Origin: Methanobacteriota archaeon
GTDB lineage: Archaea > Thermoplasmatota > Poseidoniia > Poseidoniales > Poseidoniaceae
Reading direction: 5' to 3'
Length of the DNA: 5,372 nucleotides
Assembly (NCBI GenBank): GCA_002728035.1
Contig: PBUZ01000076.1
Location: 9,885 to 15,256 of the forward strand
Part shown: in pieces, positions 1 to 5,372 of the stretch
Layout: every line of letters starts with the position of its first letter
Position numbering within the stretch: the stretch's first letter is position 1
Position numbers and translations under genes: made by a program
The notes under the pieces: generated by a model
Databases searched by the model: none
What the model was told of the DNA's origin: nothing
Seen by the model: only the letters and a program-made list of their open reading frames with translations

Positions 1-51
1 GGCATCGCCGCTTACGTTGAGAAGCGTGTTGCGAACTTCACCGGTGAGTGA
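1..51 (+). CDS. C-terminal end of an unidentified protein (partial)
   Basis: The first reading frame is open from the window edge and ends at a TGA at 49-51. It gives the 16-residue tail GIAAYVEKRVANFTGE, a mildly charged, helix-like ending. Only the last codons are present, so the family cannot be named. The aldolase start codon lies 20 nt after this stop, on the same strand and without a visible promoter between them. The two genes are therefore probably co-transcribed, and this gene could also belong to central carbon metabolism. That last point is context only. Confidence 0.6.
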   Translation, partial: GIAAYVEKRVANFTGE

Positions 52-61
52 AACGGTCAGT

Positions 62-71
62 GGTGGTTGAG
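62..71 (+). promoter_or_regulatory. Ribosome binding site deciding the aldolase start
   Basis: GGTG at 62-65 sits 6 nt before the ATG at 72. It matches the GGTGA part of the sequence complementary to the archaeal 16S rRNA tail. It favours ATG 72 over the in-frame GTG at 48, whose only nearby match (GGTGA at 43-47) directly abuts the start codon with no spacer. Confidence 0.5.
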
Positions 72-998
72 ATGTCTGAGTTTCATGTTCCCGCAGATGT
101 TCCTGACGAACTCATTGAAACCTACCTCGAGAACATGCGTGCAGCCACGGCTGGTACGGGGTCGATGAATCTCTTTGCATGCGACCAGAAAATCGAGCAC
201 CTCAACGATGATTTTTACGATGGCGAAGAAACAATTCCTCGTTCGTCAAACGATCCTGCGCACCTCTTTGAAATCGGTGCTCAAACACACGAAGCTGGAA
301 CGCTTGGTGTGCTTGCAGGTCAACTGGGGCTCATTTCCATGTATGCCCGAGACCATCCTGAACTTCCGTATTTGGTGAAATTGAATTCAAAATCCCATAT
401 GGTAAAGACCGGTCAACGCGATCCCATCAGTCAAGCGCTTTGGGACATGGACGACGTCATGTCGTTGGTGCACAACGGCATCAACGTTGTTGGTATTGGC
501 TACACCGTTTACATCGGCAGTGAATTTGAACACGAGATGCTGACCGAAGCGGCTCAATTTATCCGTCAAGCCCACGAACAGGGAATGATCTCTGTTGTGT
601 GGATGTACCCTCGCGGAAAGGCTGTTCCCAACGAAAAAGACCCACAACTGATCGCTGGTGCAGCGGGCGTTGCAGGTTGCCTTGGCGCTGACTTTGCAAA
701 GGTCAATTATCCAGAGGCATGGGAGGGTATGACGCAACCCGAATCGTTCAGGATTGCTGTCGAAGCAGCGGGGCGAACAGGTATCATCTGCTCAGGGGGC
801 GGCTCCCTTCCCCCGCGCGAATTCTTGCAACGCCTTCACGACCAGATCAACATCTCAGGTTGCCGTGGGGCTGCTACAGGGCGAAACATCCACCAAAAGC
901 CGACCGAATCTGCCGTCAGCATGACGGCTGCCTGTCACGCCATCATCTGTGAAGGGGCTTCGGTTGACGAAGCCATGGCCATCTTTGAAGCCCAGTGA
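72..998 (+). CDS. fba: Archaeal-type class I fructose-bisphosphate aldolase (DhnA family)
   Basis: This cytoplasmic TIM-barrel enzyme of 308 residues should reversibly join dihydroxyacetone phosphate and glyceraldehyde 3-phosphate to fructose 1,6-bisphosphate through a Schiff base. Family motifs appear in order: CDQKIEH (37-43, with the active-site Asp38), KLNSK (103-107), GYTVYIGS (143-150, active-site Tyr region), WMYPRGKAV (177-185), DFAKVNYP (207-214, with Lys210 the expected Schiff-base lysine), and two phosphate-gripping loops, SGGGS (241-245) and GAATGRNIHQ (266-275). The key residues of the family are all visible. The start is ATG 72, supported by a GGTG ribosome binding site; an in-frame GTG at 48 would add eight residues. 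The gene follows the partial upstream gene by 20 nt and converges with the lipoprotein gene. The main alternative is the paralogous 2-amino-3,7-dideoxy-D-threo-hept-6-ulosonate synthase of archaeal aromatic amino acid synthesis. The greater length and the DQKIEH form argue for the aldolase, less firmly than the family itself. Confidence 0.88.
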   Translation: MSEFHVPADVPDELIETYLENMRAATAGTGSMNLFACDQKIEHLNDDFYDGEETIPRSSNDPAHLFEIGAQTHEAGTLGVLAGQLGLISMYARDHPELPYLVKLNSKSHMVKTGQRDPISQALWDMDDVMSLVHNGINVVGIGYTVYIGSEFEHEMLTEAAQFIRQAHEQGMISVVWMYPRGKAVPNEKDPQLIAGAAGVAGCLGADFAKVNYPEAWEGMTQPESFRIAVEAAGRTGIICSGGGSLPPREFLQRLHDQINISGCRGAATGRNIHQKPTESAVSMTAACHAIICEGASVDEAMAIFEAQ

Positions 999-1053
999 AC
1001 CCTCGCTTAACTGTTGCAAGGATGATCGGAGAGGTCAACGAAGCACTTTGGCC

Positions 1054-1890
1054 TCATTCCATTTCCGTATCGATGGCTTCCCAGGTGAAGGTTTCGATAT
1101 AAACCCAAGGCGGTTCCCCCTCCGTCGTTTCCTCTATGGAAAGGAGGTGGCCTTGTTCATCGTAGGTTGAATTCCGATGCATGATGCTGTCGTAGTTTCG
1201 TTGGGTCTTCGTTTGGGTTTGCTCATTGCCTTCTTGGTCGTAGGTGTATGAGATATCGTATGTTGGTGCAGTGATGTTCATCATCAATCCATTTTCGTAA
1301 GCGTATAGCGTTGTTTCGGTGACGTTGCCACCATCTTCAGCATCTTCCCTGACCATGTTTCCATCTGCATCGTAGGCATACACGTAGCTCAGGTTGGTGT
1401 CTGCGATGGTGGTGCGAATCAATAGTCCCTCCTCGTTGTAGAAGTGGCGGTTGATGCTTTCGCTGGATTCGCCCCATTCGGTCGAGAGGTAGCGTGTTTC
1501 CGTGAGGCTGCCGTTTTCGTAGACATACGTGGTGTTCCAGATATAGGTGGGCTCATCGGAGCGGGAGCCGCCATAGTCATCAAAATACAGGGTTGATTCA
1601 AACACGAGGACTCCGCTTTCGTTGTAGGTTTTGTTCAGAATGGTGTGGTAAATATCGCCGGTCACATGGGTTTGGATGAGTTGGCACGAGGCATCGTAGG
1701 TGTTGTTGGTGATGGTGTAGCTGCTGTTGTAAGCATCGGTGTCATTGGTCATGTATTCTCTTGTGAATTGCACGATGGCGAAACATGTTGACTCCGATTC
1801 GTCTTCTTTGATGTACTGCTCCTCCTCAAGACATCCGCTTAAACCAAGGAGGGAAAGGATGGTCATCATGAACAGGGCTTTGCATCGCAT
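1054..1890 (-). CDS. Secreted YD-repeat lipoprotein with many N-glycosylation sequons
   Basis: The 278-residue product opens with a lipoprotein signal peptide: a basic n-region (MRCK), a hydrophobic stretch to residue 18, and a lipobox LSGC with Cys20 as the likely lipidated residue. An acidic linker (LEEEQ, then EDESES) follows. From about residue 65 there are eight imperfect repeats built on Y(D/N/E)xxG, as in RHS/YD-repeat proteins, with motifs starting near 65, 89, 124, 151, 173, 198, 217 and 243. They are spaced 19 to 35 residues apart and should form a beta-rich surface domain. Eleven N-x-S/T sequons lie at 49, 55, 62, 86, 90, 119, 126, 166, 189, 205 and 240. Cys36 and Cys69 could form a disulfide. 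No toxin domain or RHS core follows the repeats, so a polymorphic-toxin role is not supported. ATG 1890 gives a textbook signal peptide; a TTG at 1941 would add 17 unlikely residues. No convincing ribosome binding site precedes ATG 1890, so the transcript may be leaderless. The ligand or partner is unknown. Confidence 0.8.
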   Translation of the reverse strand: MRCKALFMMTILSLLGLSGCLEEEQYIKEDESESTCFAIVQFTREYMTNDTDAYNSSYTITNNTYDASCQLIQTHVTGDIYHTILNKTYNESGVLVFESTLYFDDYGGSRSDEPTYIWNTTYVYENGSLTETRYLSTEWGESSESINRHFYNEEGLLIRTTIADTNLSYVYAYDADGNMVREDAEDGGNVTETTLYAYENGLMMNITAPTYDISYTYDQEGNEQTQTKTQRNYDSIMHRNSTYDEQGHLLSIEETTEGEPPWVYIETFTWEAIDTEME

Positions 1891-1939
1891 GACAGAGGCT
1901 GGAAACAGTCCGTTAAGGAAATTTCTTTGCTTTTTCTCC

Positions 1940-1953
1940 AAAGGATGTCCTTT
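1940..1953. repeat. Perfect inverted repeat upstream of the lipoprotein gene
   Basis: AAAGGA (1940-1945) and TCCTTT (1948-1953) are exact reverse complements separated by TG. The site lies about 50 nt before the lipoprotein ATG, within the 179-nt gap between the two - strand genes. The size and symmetry suit a dimeric regulator. The 2-nt spacer is too short for a full RNA hairpin loop, and no T-run follows on the - strand, so a terminator is unlikely. The operator role is inferred. Confidence 0.35.
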
Positions 1954-2069
1954 CCTTTCTCCATGATGACGCTTGAATCATGGTCGAACGGCATCGTGAG
2001 GGAGTTGATCCAAGATGGACGCCATGAGGGGGCATCTCGGAATGGAATACAACGAGGACGAGTAAATTC

Positions 2070-2393
2070 TCAGAGTTTCTCATCGCTGTTGGTCATGAAG
2101 TTTCCTTCACTGTCCACGATGATTGGGGTACCCTCAATCCATTCAGGGCAGTTTTCAGAAACCCAGGTTCGAGTGGCCCATTCACAGATGTCATAGCCCC
2201 CAGAAAGAATACCGGAACGCTTGATGTATCCGACCTTGACGATGTCTTTGTCTTTGGACAACACGTTACCGAGTTGTTGGCTGGTGGTGCCGTGACGCAT
2301 CGTGCTGTTGATGTGTTCCAAAATTTCTGCAGTGTTCCTGGGACGGTCACCCAAGAATTTCTTGATCTTCTCACGGATTCGTGTAGTTTTCAT
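2070..2393 (-). CDS. Small winged-helix DNA-binding protein, putative regulator
   Basis: The 107-residue product has a basic N-terminal helix (RIREKIKKFL, 5-14) and a second helix NTAEILEHIN (20-29). A candidate recognition helix TTSQQLGNVLSKD (36-48) follows, then a hairpin-like wing VKVGYIKRSGILSGGYDI (52-69). This order matches a winged-helix fold. A short acidic, Trp-containing tail (71-107, with EWIEGTPIIVDSEGNF at 84-99) follows and includes Cys70 and Cys82. The start is ATG 2393, which has a strong AGGAGG ribosome binding site with a 9-nt spacer. The frame stays open upstream to about 2567, but that extension has no such support. The gene is divergent from the large winged-helix gene and upstream of the lipoprotein gene on the same strand. 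Its likely role is a transcriptional regulator; the DNA target and any ligand are unknown. I recognise the fold type, not a named family. Confidence 0.75.
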   Translation of the reverse strand: MKTTRIREKIKKFLGDRPRNTAEILEHINSTMRHGTTSQQLGNVLSKDKDIVKVGYIKRSGILSGGYDICEWATRTWVSENCPEWIEGTPIIVDSEGNFMTNSDEKL

Positions 2394-2402
2394 CGTTTTC
2401 TT

Positions 2403-2408
2403 CCTCCT
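2403..2408 (-). promoter_or_regulatory. Strong Shine-Dalgarno fixing the small regulator's start
   Basis: On the - strand AGGAGG occupies 2408 down to 2403, 9 nt before ATG 2393. It is the best canonical ribosome binding site in the window. It shows that translation starts at 2393 rather than at the far upstream end of the open frame. Confidence 0.7.
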
Positions 2409-2466
2409 GTCATTTGGACACGTCTCGGTCAAGATGTGCCGCTGTTTCCAAGGAGCGAGGCCGCTG

Positions 2467-2473
2467 ATATAAT
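2467..2473 (-). promoter_or_regulatory. Possible TATA box of the small winged-helix gene
   Basis: Read on the - strand this is ATTATAT. With the usual archaeal spacing of about 25 nt, transcription would start near 2445, giving a leader of roughly 50 nt that includes the AGGAGG site. A second AT-rich candidate on the same strand lies near 2512-2519. The choice between them cannot be settled from sequence alone. Confidence 0.3.
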
Positions 2474-2568
2474 GGTTGCTCCTTGAATGAACGACTTGGT
2501 TACAGTTGATGCTAAAATATCGGTGTATTTTGCACACTTTGGTAGACTGAAGTAAGTTATTTTCCACG

Positions 2569-2581
2569 TTTCCAATGGAAA
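2569..2581. repeat. Perfect 6-1-6 inverted repeat beside a TATA box (candidate operator)
   Basis: TTTCCA (2569-2574) and TGGAAA (2576-2581) flank a single A. The right edge abuts the AT-rich ATATATAA of the + strand promoter, where the archaeal BRE/TATA complex would sit. A protein bound here would probably block or recruit the basal factors for the large winged-helix gene. TTTCCACG also occurs at 2561-2568, just to the left, and again at 2641-2648. The operator role is inferred from symmetry and position. Confidence 0.45.
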
Positions 2582-2588
2582 TATATAA
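2581..2588 (+). promoter_or_regulatory. TATA box of the large winged-helix gene
   Basis: ATATATAA fits the archaeal TATA consensus and lies in the most AT-rich part of the window. Transcription would begin about 25 nt downstream, near 2608-2612, leaving a leader of about 55-60 nt before ATG 2667. That leader contains the second inverted repeat and the ribosome binding site. Confidence 0.45.
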
Positions 2589-2629
2589 CTAAACATAACC
2601 AATAAGTGTGTTGAAACCATCTCTTTATG

Positions 2630-2642
2630 AAGGGTTACCCTT
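2630..2642. repeat. Second 6-1-6 inverted repeat, in the leader of the large gene
   Basis: AAGGGT (2630-2635) and ACCCTT (2637-2642) are exact reverse complements around a single T. The site has the same geometry as the repeat at 2569-2581 but a different sequence; the centres are 61 nt apart. In RNA it could fold as AAGGG/CCCTT with a 3-nt loop. It may be a protein site on DNA or a small leader hairpin. Confidence 0.35.
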
Positions 2643-2655
2643 TCCACGGTTCAAA

Positions 2656-2660
2656 GGTGA
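2656..2660 (+). promoter_or_regulatory. Ribosome binding site deciding the large gene's start
   Basis: GGTGA at 2656-2660 lies 6 nt before ATG 2667 and only 3 nt before the adjacent in-frame GTG at 2664. The spacing favours the ATG and matches the 6-nt GGTG spacing seen at the aldolase gene. Confidence 0.55.
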
Positions 2661-2666
2661 CTTGTG

Positions 2667-5174
2667 ATGAAAGCGCGAACCCTTCGTTCGGCAGCGCATC
2701 GGCGCATCCTGACGTGGCTTCGACACGGGCCCGCAACCGTTTCGGAGATCGCCGAGCAGTTCGACATGCAAATGCCGCACGCTTCGCTTGCCTGCCGTCA
2801 ATTGCGCACCGATGGGCTGATCGTTCGAGACGAAACAGGTGGTCTTCGAAACGCTCCGATGTACTTGAGCCAACTCGGCATTGAACGGTTAGCAGAAGAC
2901 GCACTTGGTAAGTTGAAGGTCCATGCATCAAAATTTCAGGACACAACCACCGCAATGGTGCTTCATGCAGATGATGCCAATGTCGTGGTTGGTTACACGG
3001 AAATTCCCAAATCTTCACTGGTGTTCATCCCCGATGCGGACAAAGCAGTGAACATCGATTCCAATGGAAACGAAGGGGGCACATGGGTCCATGCACCAAT
3101 CGCCGGTGTTCAGTGGTATACATTGGATGATTTCACTCCCGTCGAATCACCCCTCCCAACCACGAGCGGTACATTGGAAGACTACCAACAAGCGCCCACA
3201 CGAGTTGGCTTGGTACGAGGCGAAGTCTTTGAGTCAACAGGTTACACCACATTGATTGAAGGACAGCGATTTGCAGCAGGACATCAACCTCACCACACAC
3301 CTCCTTCTCGTTTATCAGAAGGCGACAGTGTCTTGGGCAATGTTTCGGGCACCTCGTTCCCCTTTTCACCGTCCCCCGGCTTGTTTGCGCATCTTCCATC
3401 CTCTTTGGACCGCTCGCTCGTGAGCACTGCTCTTGGCCGCGATGGACTCGAGGTCACCGATCGATTCGCACGAAAGCACCGCACATTGCCCTTTTCCGTG
3501 TTGTTTGAGTGGCTCCATGAACGACATTCACGAATGTCGGAAGAAAAGCTCGCCAACGAACACGCCGCTTTGGTGGAAGCACTTACCAATCAACCCGCTA
3601 CGCTTTCTCCGTCCATCAAGCGAGCCTTGCAGATGGACTTTGGTGAAGTCGTATGGGAAGAAGATGTGGCAATGACCGGGCTGGTTGACATTTACGGGAT
3701 GTCGCGTCGCGGCGTCCGTTGCCTTTTGCATCATGTCTTCCGAACCGCCGAAGTCCCGTTTTGCATTGACTGGCCGTTTGACGCTGTTCAAGACAACGTC
3801 TTGGATGAAGCGTTGGCGCACCCGTTATGCAGCGTCTGGATGGTGCGCAAGCACGGTTTGGTTTCCTCTCAGCGGCTTCAGCCCAACATGAAGTTCACGA
3901 ACCGTTTGGCGGTCGTTCAAGTGCGCCTTGGAAGCCACATCTCGGTGGCCGTCAATCTAAGTGATACAGAGCAGGCGGCGGGCCCGACATTGACATCAAC
4001 AGGGTTTCCCTCAACGGCGCTTGAGTTGATTTCATCGGATGTAGCCCCATCCAAAGCCCCGTTTTCCACCACACTGCCGCTCGGTGAGGTTGGCAACAGA
4101 CTTCGTCGTGCGCTTGCGGTTTTTCCCAGAGGTGACGAAGTGCTCGCCAATCAATGGGAGCGTTCCGACCCCCTCGCATCTTGGATTGCCTCGCCTTCGG
4201 CACAACGATCTTCCAGATGGACTCGACTCCAGGACAGTTTACCTACGGGCTGGACCGATTTGGTGACTGTCGGTGAGGTGGCGTTGGGTGAACTCCCTCT
4301 TGCGATGGCCAAAGCAAGCCACACATGGCAACAGCGTGCCTTGCTCCGTCTGCAAACGGAATTGGATTCAGATCCAACCGTCCTTCTCTCGCTCATCCGA
4401 GGGCTGGAACATGGAGAGAATGCTGGCTGGTACGCTGCTTGCTTGTTGGCCGTGCTGAATCCGAACGAAGCACGACACGATGCTACCTTTCAAGCGGCGA
4501 TGTCGATCTGGTTTGATTCGCCCCACCTTCAGAAAGAGGTGATCGAACGCGTCTTTTCCCACGAGAGGCTGAACCAAGCCTCTTCAACAGGCTTGCTGAA
4601 CACATGGGTGCTGGCTGGAACGATTCAACCAAAGCATTCCGTGCTTGCGCTTTGGAGCGAAGCGGTTCAGACCCTTCAAGCACAGGAACCCTGGCTTCCC
4701 GACCGGCAACGGGTCTACATGGCACACCTTCCCGAAGCGTGGTGGGCGCCGTATGCAAACGAATGGCTTGTTGCGCAACTCAGCAGCGCCTCTGGACGAG
4801 CATGGTTACGAGACCATCGCATCTGCTGGCCAGCCTTGCTCTGCCTTCCCGAAGGCCAACGTGGAGGTCTTCCGGGTGCAACCACGCAACATCCTGCTTT
4901 CGATGTAAAGGCAGAGCCTTACCTCGGTGTGAAGATGCTGGGTGAAGGCGTCGGCGTTGCGATGCTCAACGACGTCTATGAGATGGTCTATGCTGCAGAA
5001 CACGGCCTCTCCGCACCGACGCTTCCATCTCACCCCTTCGTTTCCTGGTTGGTTCGCCCTCCTGAGCAATGGCCGATGTTTGACGAGACGGTGATGTCCA
5101 CGGGAGATGAACAGATTGGACGTCTTCTTTTCGCTCGAAGCTTTGCTTCGAGAATGCCGTCTGGCAGCCGCTGA
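2667..5174 (+). CDS. Large protein with N-terminal winged-helix domain, function unknown
   Basis: The product has 835 residues. Residues 1-80 form a recognisable MarR/ArsR-like winged helix: helix 1 HRRILTWLRHG (11-21), helix 2 TVSEIAEQFD (24-33), recognition helix MPHASLACRQLRTDGLI (36-52), and a wing VRDETGGLRNAPMYLS (53-68) leading into a linking helix. I cannot assign residues 85-835. Residues 95-205 look beta-rich. A Pro/Ser-rich linker (about 206-246) separates them from a mixed region to about 430. A largely helical, Trp-rich part follows; 545-720 suggests helical repeats but shows no clear period. There is no signal peptide, transmembrane segment, Walker motif or obvious metal-binding cluster, so the protein is presumably cytoplasmic. 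The frame is intact over 2.5 kb, so this is a real gene and not a pseudogene. It is divergent from the small winged-helix gene and has its own TATA box. It could be a multi-domain regulator that senses a protein or metabolite through its long C-terminal part; this is inference. Confidence 0.8.
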   Translation: MKARTLRSAAHRRILTWLRHGPATVSEIAEQFDMQMPHASLACRQLRTDGLIVRDETGGLRNAPMYLSQLGIERLAEDALGKLKVHASKFQDTTTAMVLHADDANVVVGYTEIPKSSLVFIPDADKAVNIDSNGNEGGTWVHAPIAGVQWYTLDDFTPVESPLPTTSGTLEDYQQAPTRVGLVRGEVFESTGYTTLIEGQRFAAGHQPHHTPPSRLSEGDSVLGNVSGTSFPFSPSPGLFAHLPSSLDRSLVSTALGRDGLEVTDRFARKHRTLPFSVLFEWLHERHSRMSEEKLANEHAALVEALTNQPATLSPSIKRALQMDFGEVVWEEDVAMTGLVDIYGMSRRGVRCLLHHVFRTAEVPFCIDWPFDAVQDNVLDEALAHPLCSVWMVRKHGLVSSQRLQPNMKFTNRLAVVQVRLGSHISVAVNLSDTEQAAGPTLTSTGFPSTALELISSDVAPSKAPFSTTLPLGEVGNRLRRALAVFPRGDEVLANQWERSDPLASWIASPSAQRSSRWTRLQDSLPTGWTDLVTVGEVALGELPLAMAKASHTWQQRALLRLQTELDSDPTVLLSLIRGLEHGENAGWYAACLLAVLNPNEARHDATFQAAMSIWFDSPHLQKEVIERVFSHERLNQASSTGLLNTWVLAGTIQPKHSVLALWSEAVQTLQAQEPWLPDRQRVYMAHLPEAWWAPYANEWLVAQLSSASGRAWLRDHRICWPALLCLPEGQRGGLPGATTQHPAFDVKAEPYLGVKMLGEGVGVAMLNDVYEMVYAAEHGLSAPTLPSHPFVSWLVRPPEQWPMFDETVMSTGDEQIGRLLFARSFASRMPSGSR
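5134..5152 (+). repeat. Strong hairpin in the last codons of the large gene
   Basis: CTCGAAGC (5134-5141) and GCTTCGAG (5145-5152) form a perfect 8-bp stem around TTT. It lies 19 nt before the TGA, inside the coding frame (residues around 823-829, ARSFAS). No T-run follows, so it is not a standard intrinsic terminator. It could protect the mRNA 3' end or be a DNA palindrome. Confidence 0.5.
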
Positions 5175-5175
5175 G

Positions 5176-5182
5176 TTAATAT
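5176..5182 (+). promoter_or_regulatory. Possible TATA box of the downstream gene
   Basis: TTAATAT lies just after the large gene's stop codon. With archaeal spacing, transcription would start near 5205, about 40 nt before ATG 5247. It is a single weak match in otherwise GC-balanced sequence. Confidence 0.22.
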
Positions 5183-5246
5183 GGCCTTGGCGAGAGGCTT
5201 GCATACCGTACCTGCAACATCAGGCTGAGCGACTGTGAAACGAGCA

Positions 5247-5372
5247 ATGACGTCTGACACCACGTGTACGGCCGCAATCGAAGACTGGGACGACCCTTCG
5301 GGGAGTGACTTCCGGTGCAAATGCGGTAAACCATCGGTGGGTTATGGGTCCTTGTGCGACGCAAGAATGAAC
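5247..5372 (+). CDS. Start of an unidentified protein with a zinc-ribbon-like Cys cluster (partial)
   Basis: From ATG 5247 the frame is open for 42 codons to the window edge. An in-frame TGA at 5226-5228 limits the start to this ATG or to a GTG at 5235. The peptide is acidic at first (EDWDDPSGSDF, 12-22), then has CKCG (24-27) and a further Cys37, with Cys7 before them. The CxC-x10-C pattern suggests the first part of a treble-clef or zinc-ribbon fold. No good ribosome binding site is visible upstream. The opposite strand is also open across 5176-5364, which weakens the call. The gene would lie 72 nt after the large winged-helix gene on the same strand. Confidence 0.45.
   Translation, partial: MTSDTTCTAAIEDWDDPSGSDFRCKCGKPSVGYGSLCDARMN

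Noticed and set aside
48..71. GTG at 48 as the aldolase start, overlapping the upstream stop codon
   Set aside because: The only ribosome-binding match touches the GTG with no spacer, while ATG 72 has GGTG at 6 nt; the extra eight residues have no family support.
999..1053. Terminator between the convergent aldolase and lipoprotein genes
   Set aside because: No stem of useful length and no T-run on either strand in the 55-nt gap.
1054..1890. RHS polymorphic toxin
   Set aside because: YD-like repeats are present, but the RHS core signature, the C-terminal toxin domain and a neighbouring immunity gene are all missing.
1891..1941. TTG at 1941 as the lipoprotein start
   Set aside because: It puts 17 residues before a complete and well-formed signal peptide that begins at ATG 1890.
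2394..2567. 58-residue N-terminal extension of the small winged-helix protein
   Set aside because: AGGAGG sits 9 nt before ATG 2393, and the extension crosses AT-rich promoter-like sequence with no recognisable fold.
2635..3018. Long open frame on the - strand opposite the start of the large gene
   Set aside because: It is antisense to the winged-helix coding region, its composition follows the opposite strand, and it shows no domain.
4806..5204. Open frame of about 130 codons on the - strand opposite the end of the large gene
   Set aside because: Its Arg/Ser/His-rich translation is typical of an antisense shadow; the + strand frame is continuous and better formed.
5227..5260. C/D box-like RNA in the gap before the last gene
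   Set aside because: The C-box match is poor and no paired C'/D' boxes or terminal stem could be found.
5287..5296. CCC-TTCG-GGG tetraloop-like hairpin in the tail
   Set aside because: Only a 3-bp stem, inside the probable coding start of the last gene; too short to support a function.
5176..5364. - strand open frame over the right-hand tail
   Set aside because: Arg/Ser/Leu-rich with no recognisable motif; the + strand frame with clustered cysteines is slightly more convincing, though not certain.

Overview
The window most likely comes from a planktonic marine archaeon of the Marine Group II type (Ca. Poseidoniales) or a close relative. That placement is an inference. It rests on an archaeal-type (DhnA family) class I fructose-bisphosphate aldolase, ribosome binding sites of the GGTG/GGTGA and AGGAGG kind, TATA-like boxes rather than -35/-10 promoters, and a short lipoprotein whose mature part is crowded with N-glycosylation sequons. 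No RNA gene, mobile element, CRISPR array or integrase was seen.

Layout. (1) Positions 1-51 carry the last 16 codons of an upstream + strand gene. (2) Positions 72-998 (+) encode the aldolase, a central gluconeogenesis/glycolysis enzyme; it starts 20 nt after the upstream gene and is probably co-transcribed with it. (3) Positions 1054-1890 (-) encode a secreted YD-repeat lipoprotein that converges on the aldolase across a 55-nt gap. (4) Positions 2070-2393 (-) encode a 107-residue winged-helix protein. (5) Positions 2394-2666 form an AT-rich divergent promoter region with two 6-1-6 inverted repeats. (6) Positions 2667-5174 (+) encode a large 835-residue protein with an N-terminal winged-helix domain followed by about 750 residues I cannot assign. 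(7) A new + strand gene with a Cys-x-Cys zinc-ribbon-like start begins at 5247 and runs off the window.

How they may work together. The aldolase looks like housekeeping metabolism, and nothing ties it functionally to the rest. The two divergent winged-helix genes share one intergenic region, the classic arrangement of a regulator next to its target or of a cross-regulating pair. The lipoprotein lies downstream of the small regulator on the same strand, but its 179-nt gap holds its own inverted repeat, so independent transcription is plausible. The least explained parts are the large winged-helix protein, the palindromes in front of it, and the heavily sequon-decorated YD-repeat lipoprotein.
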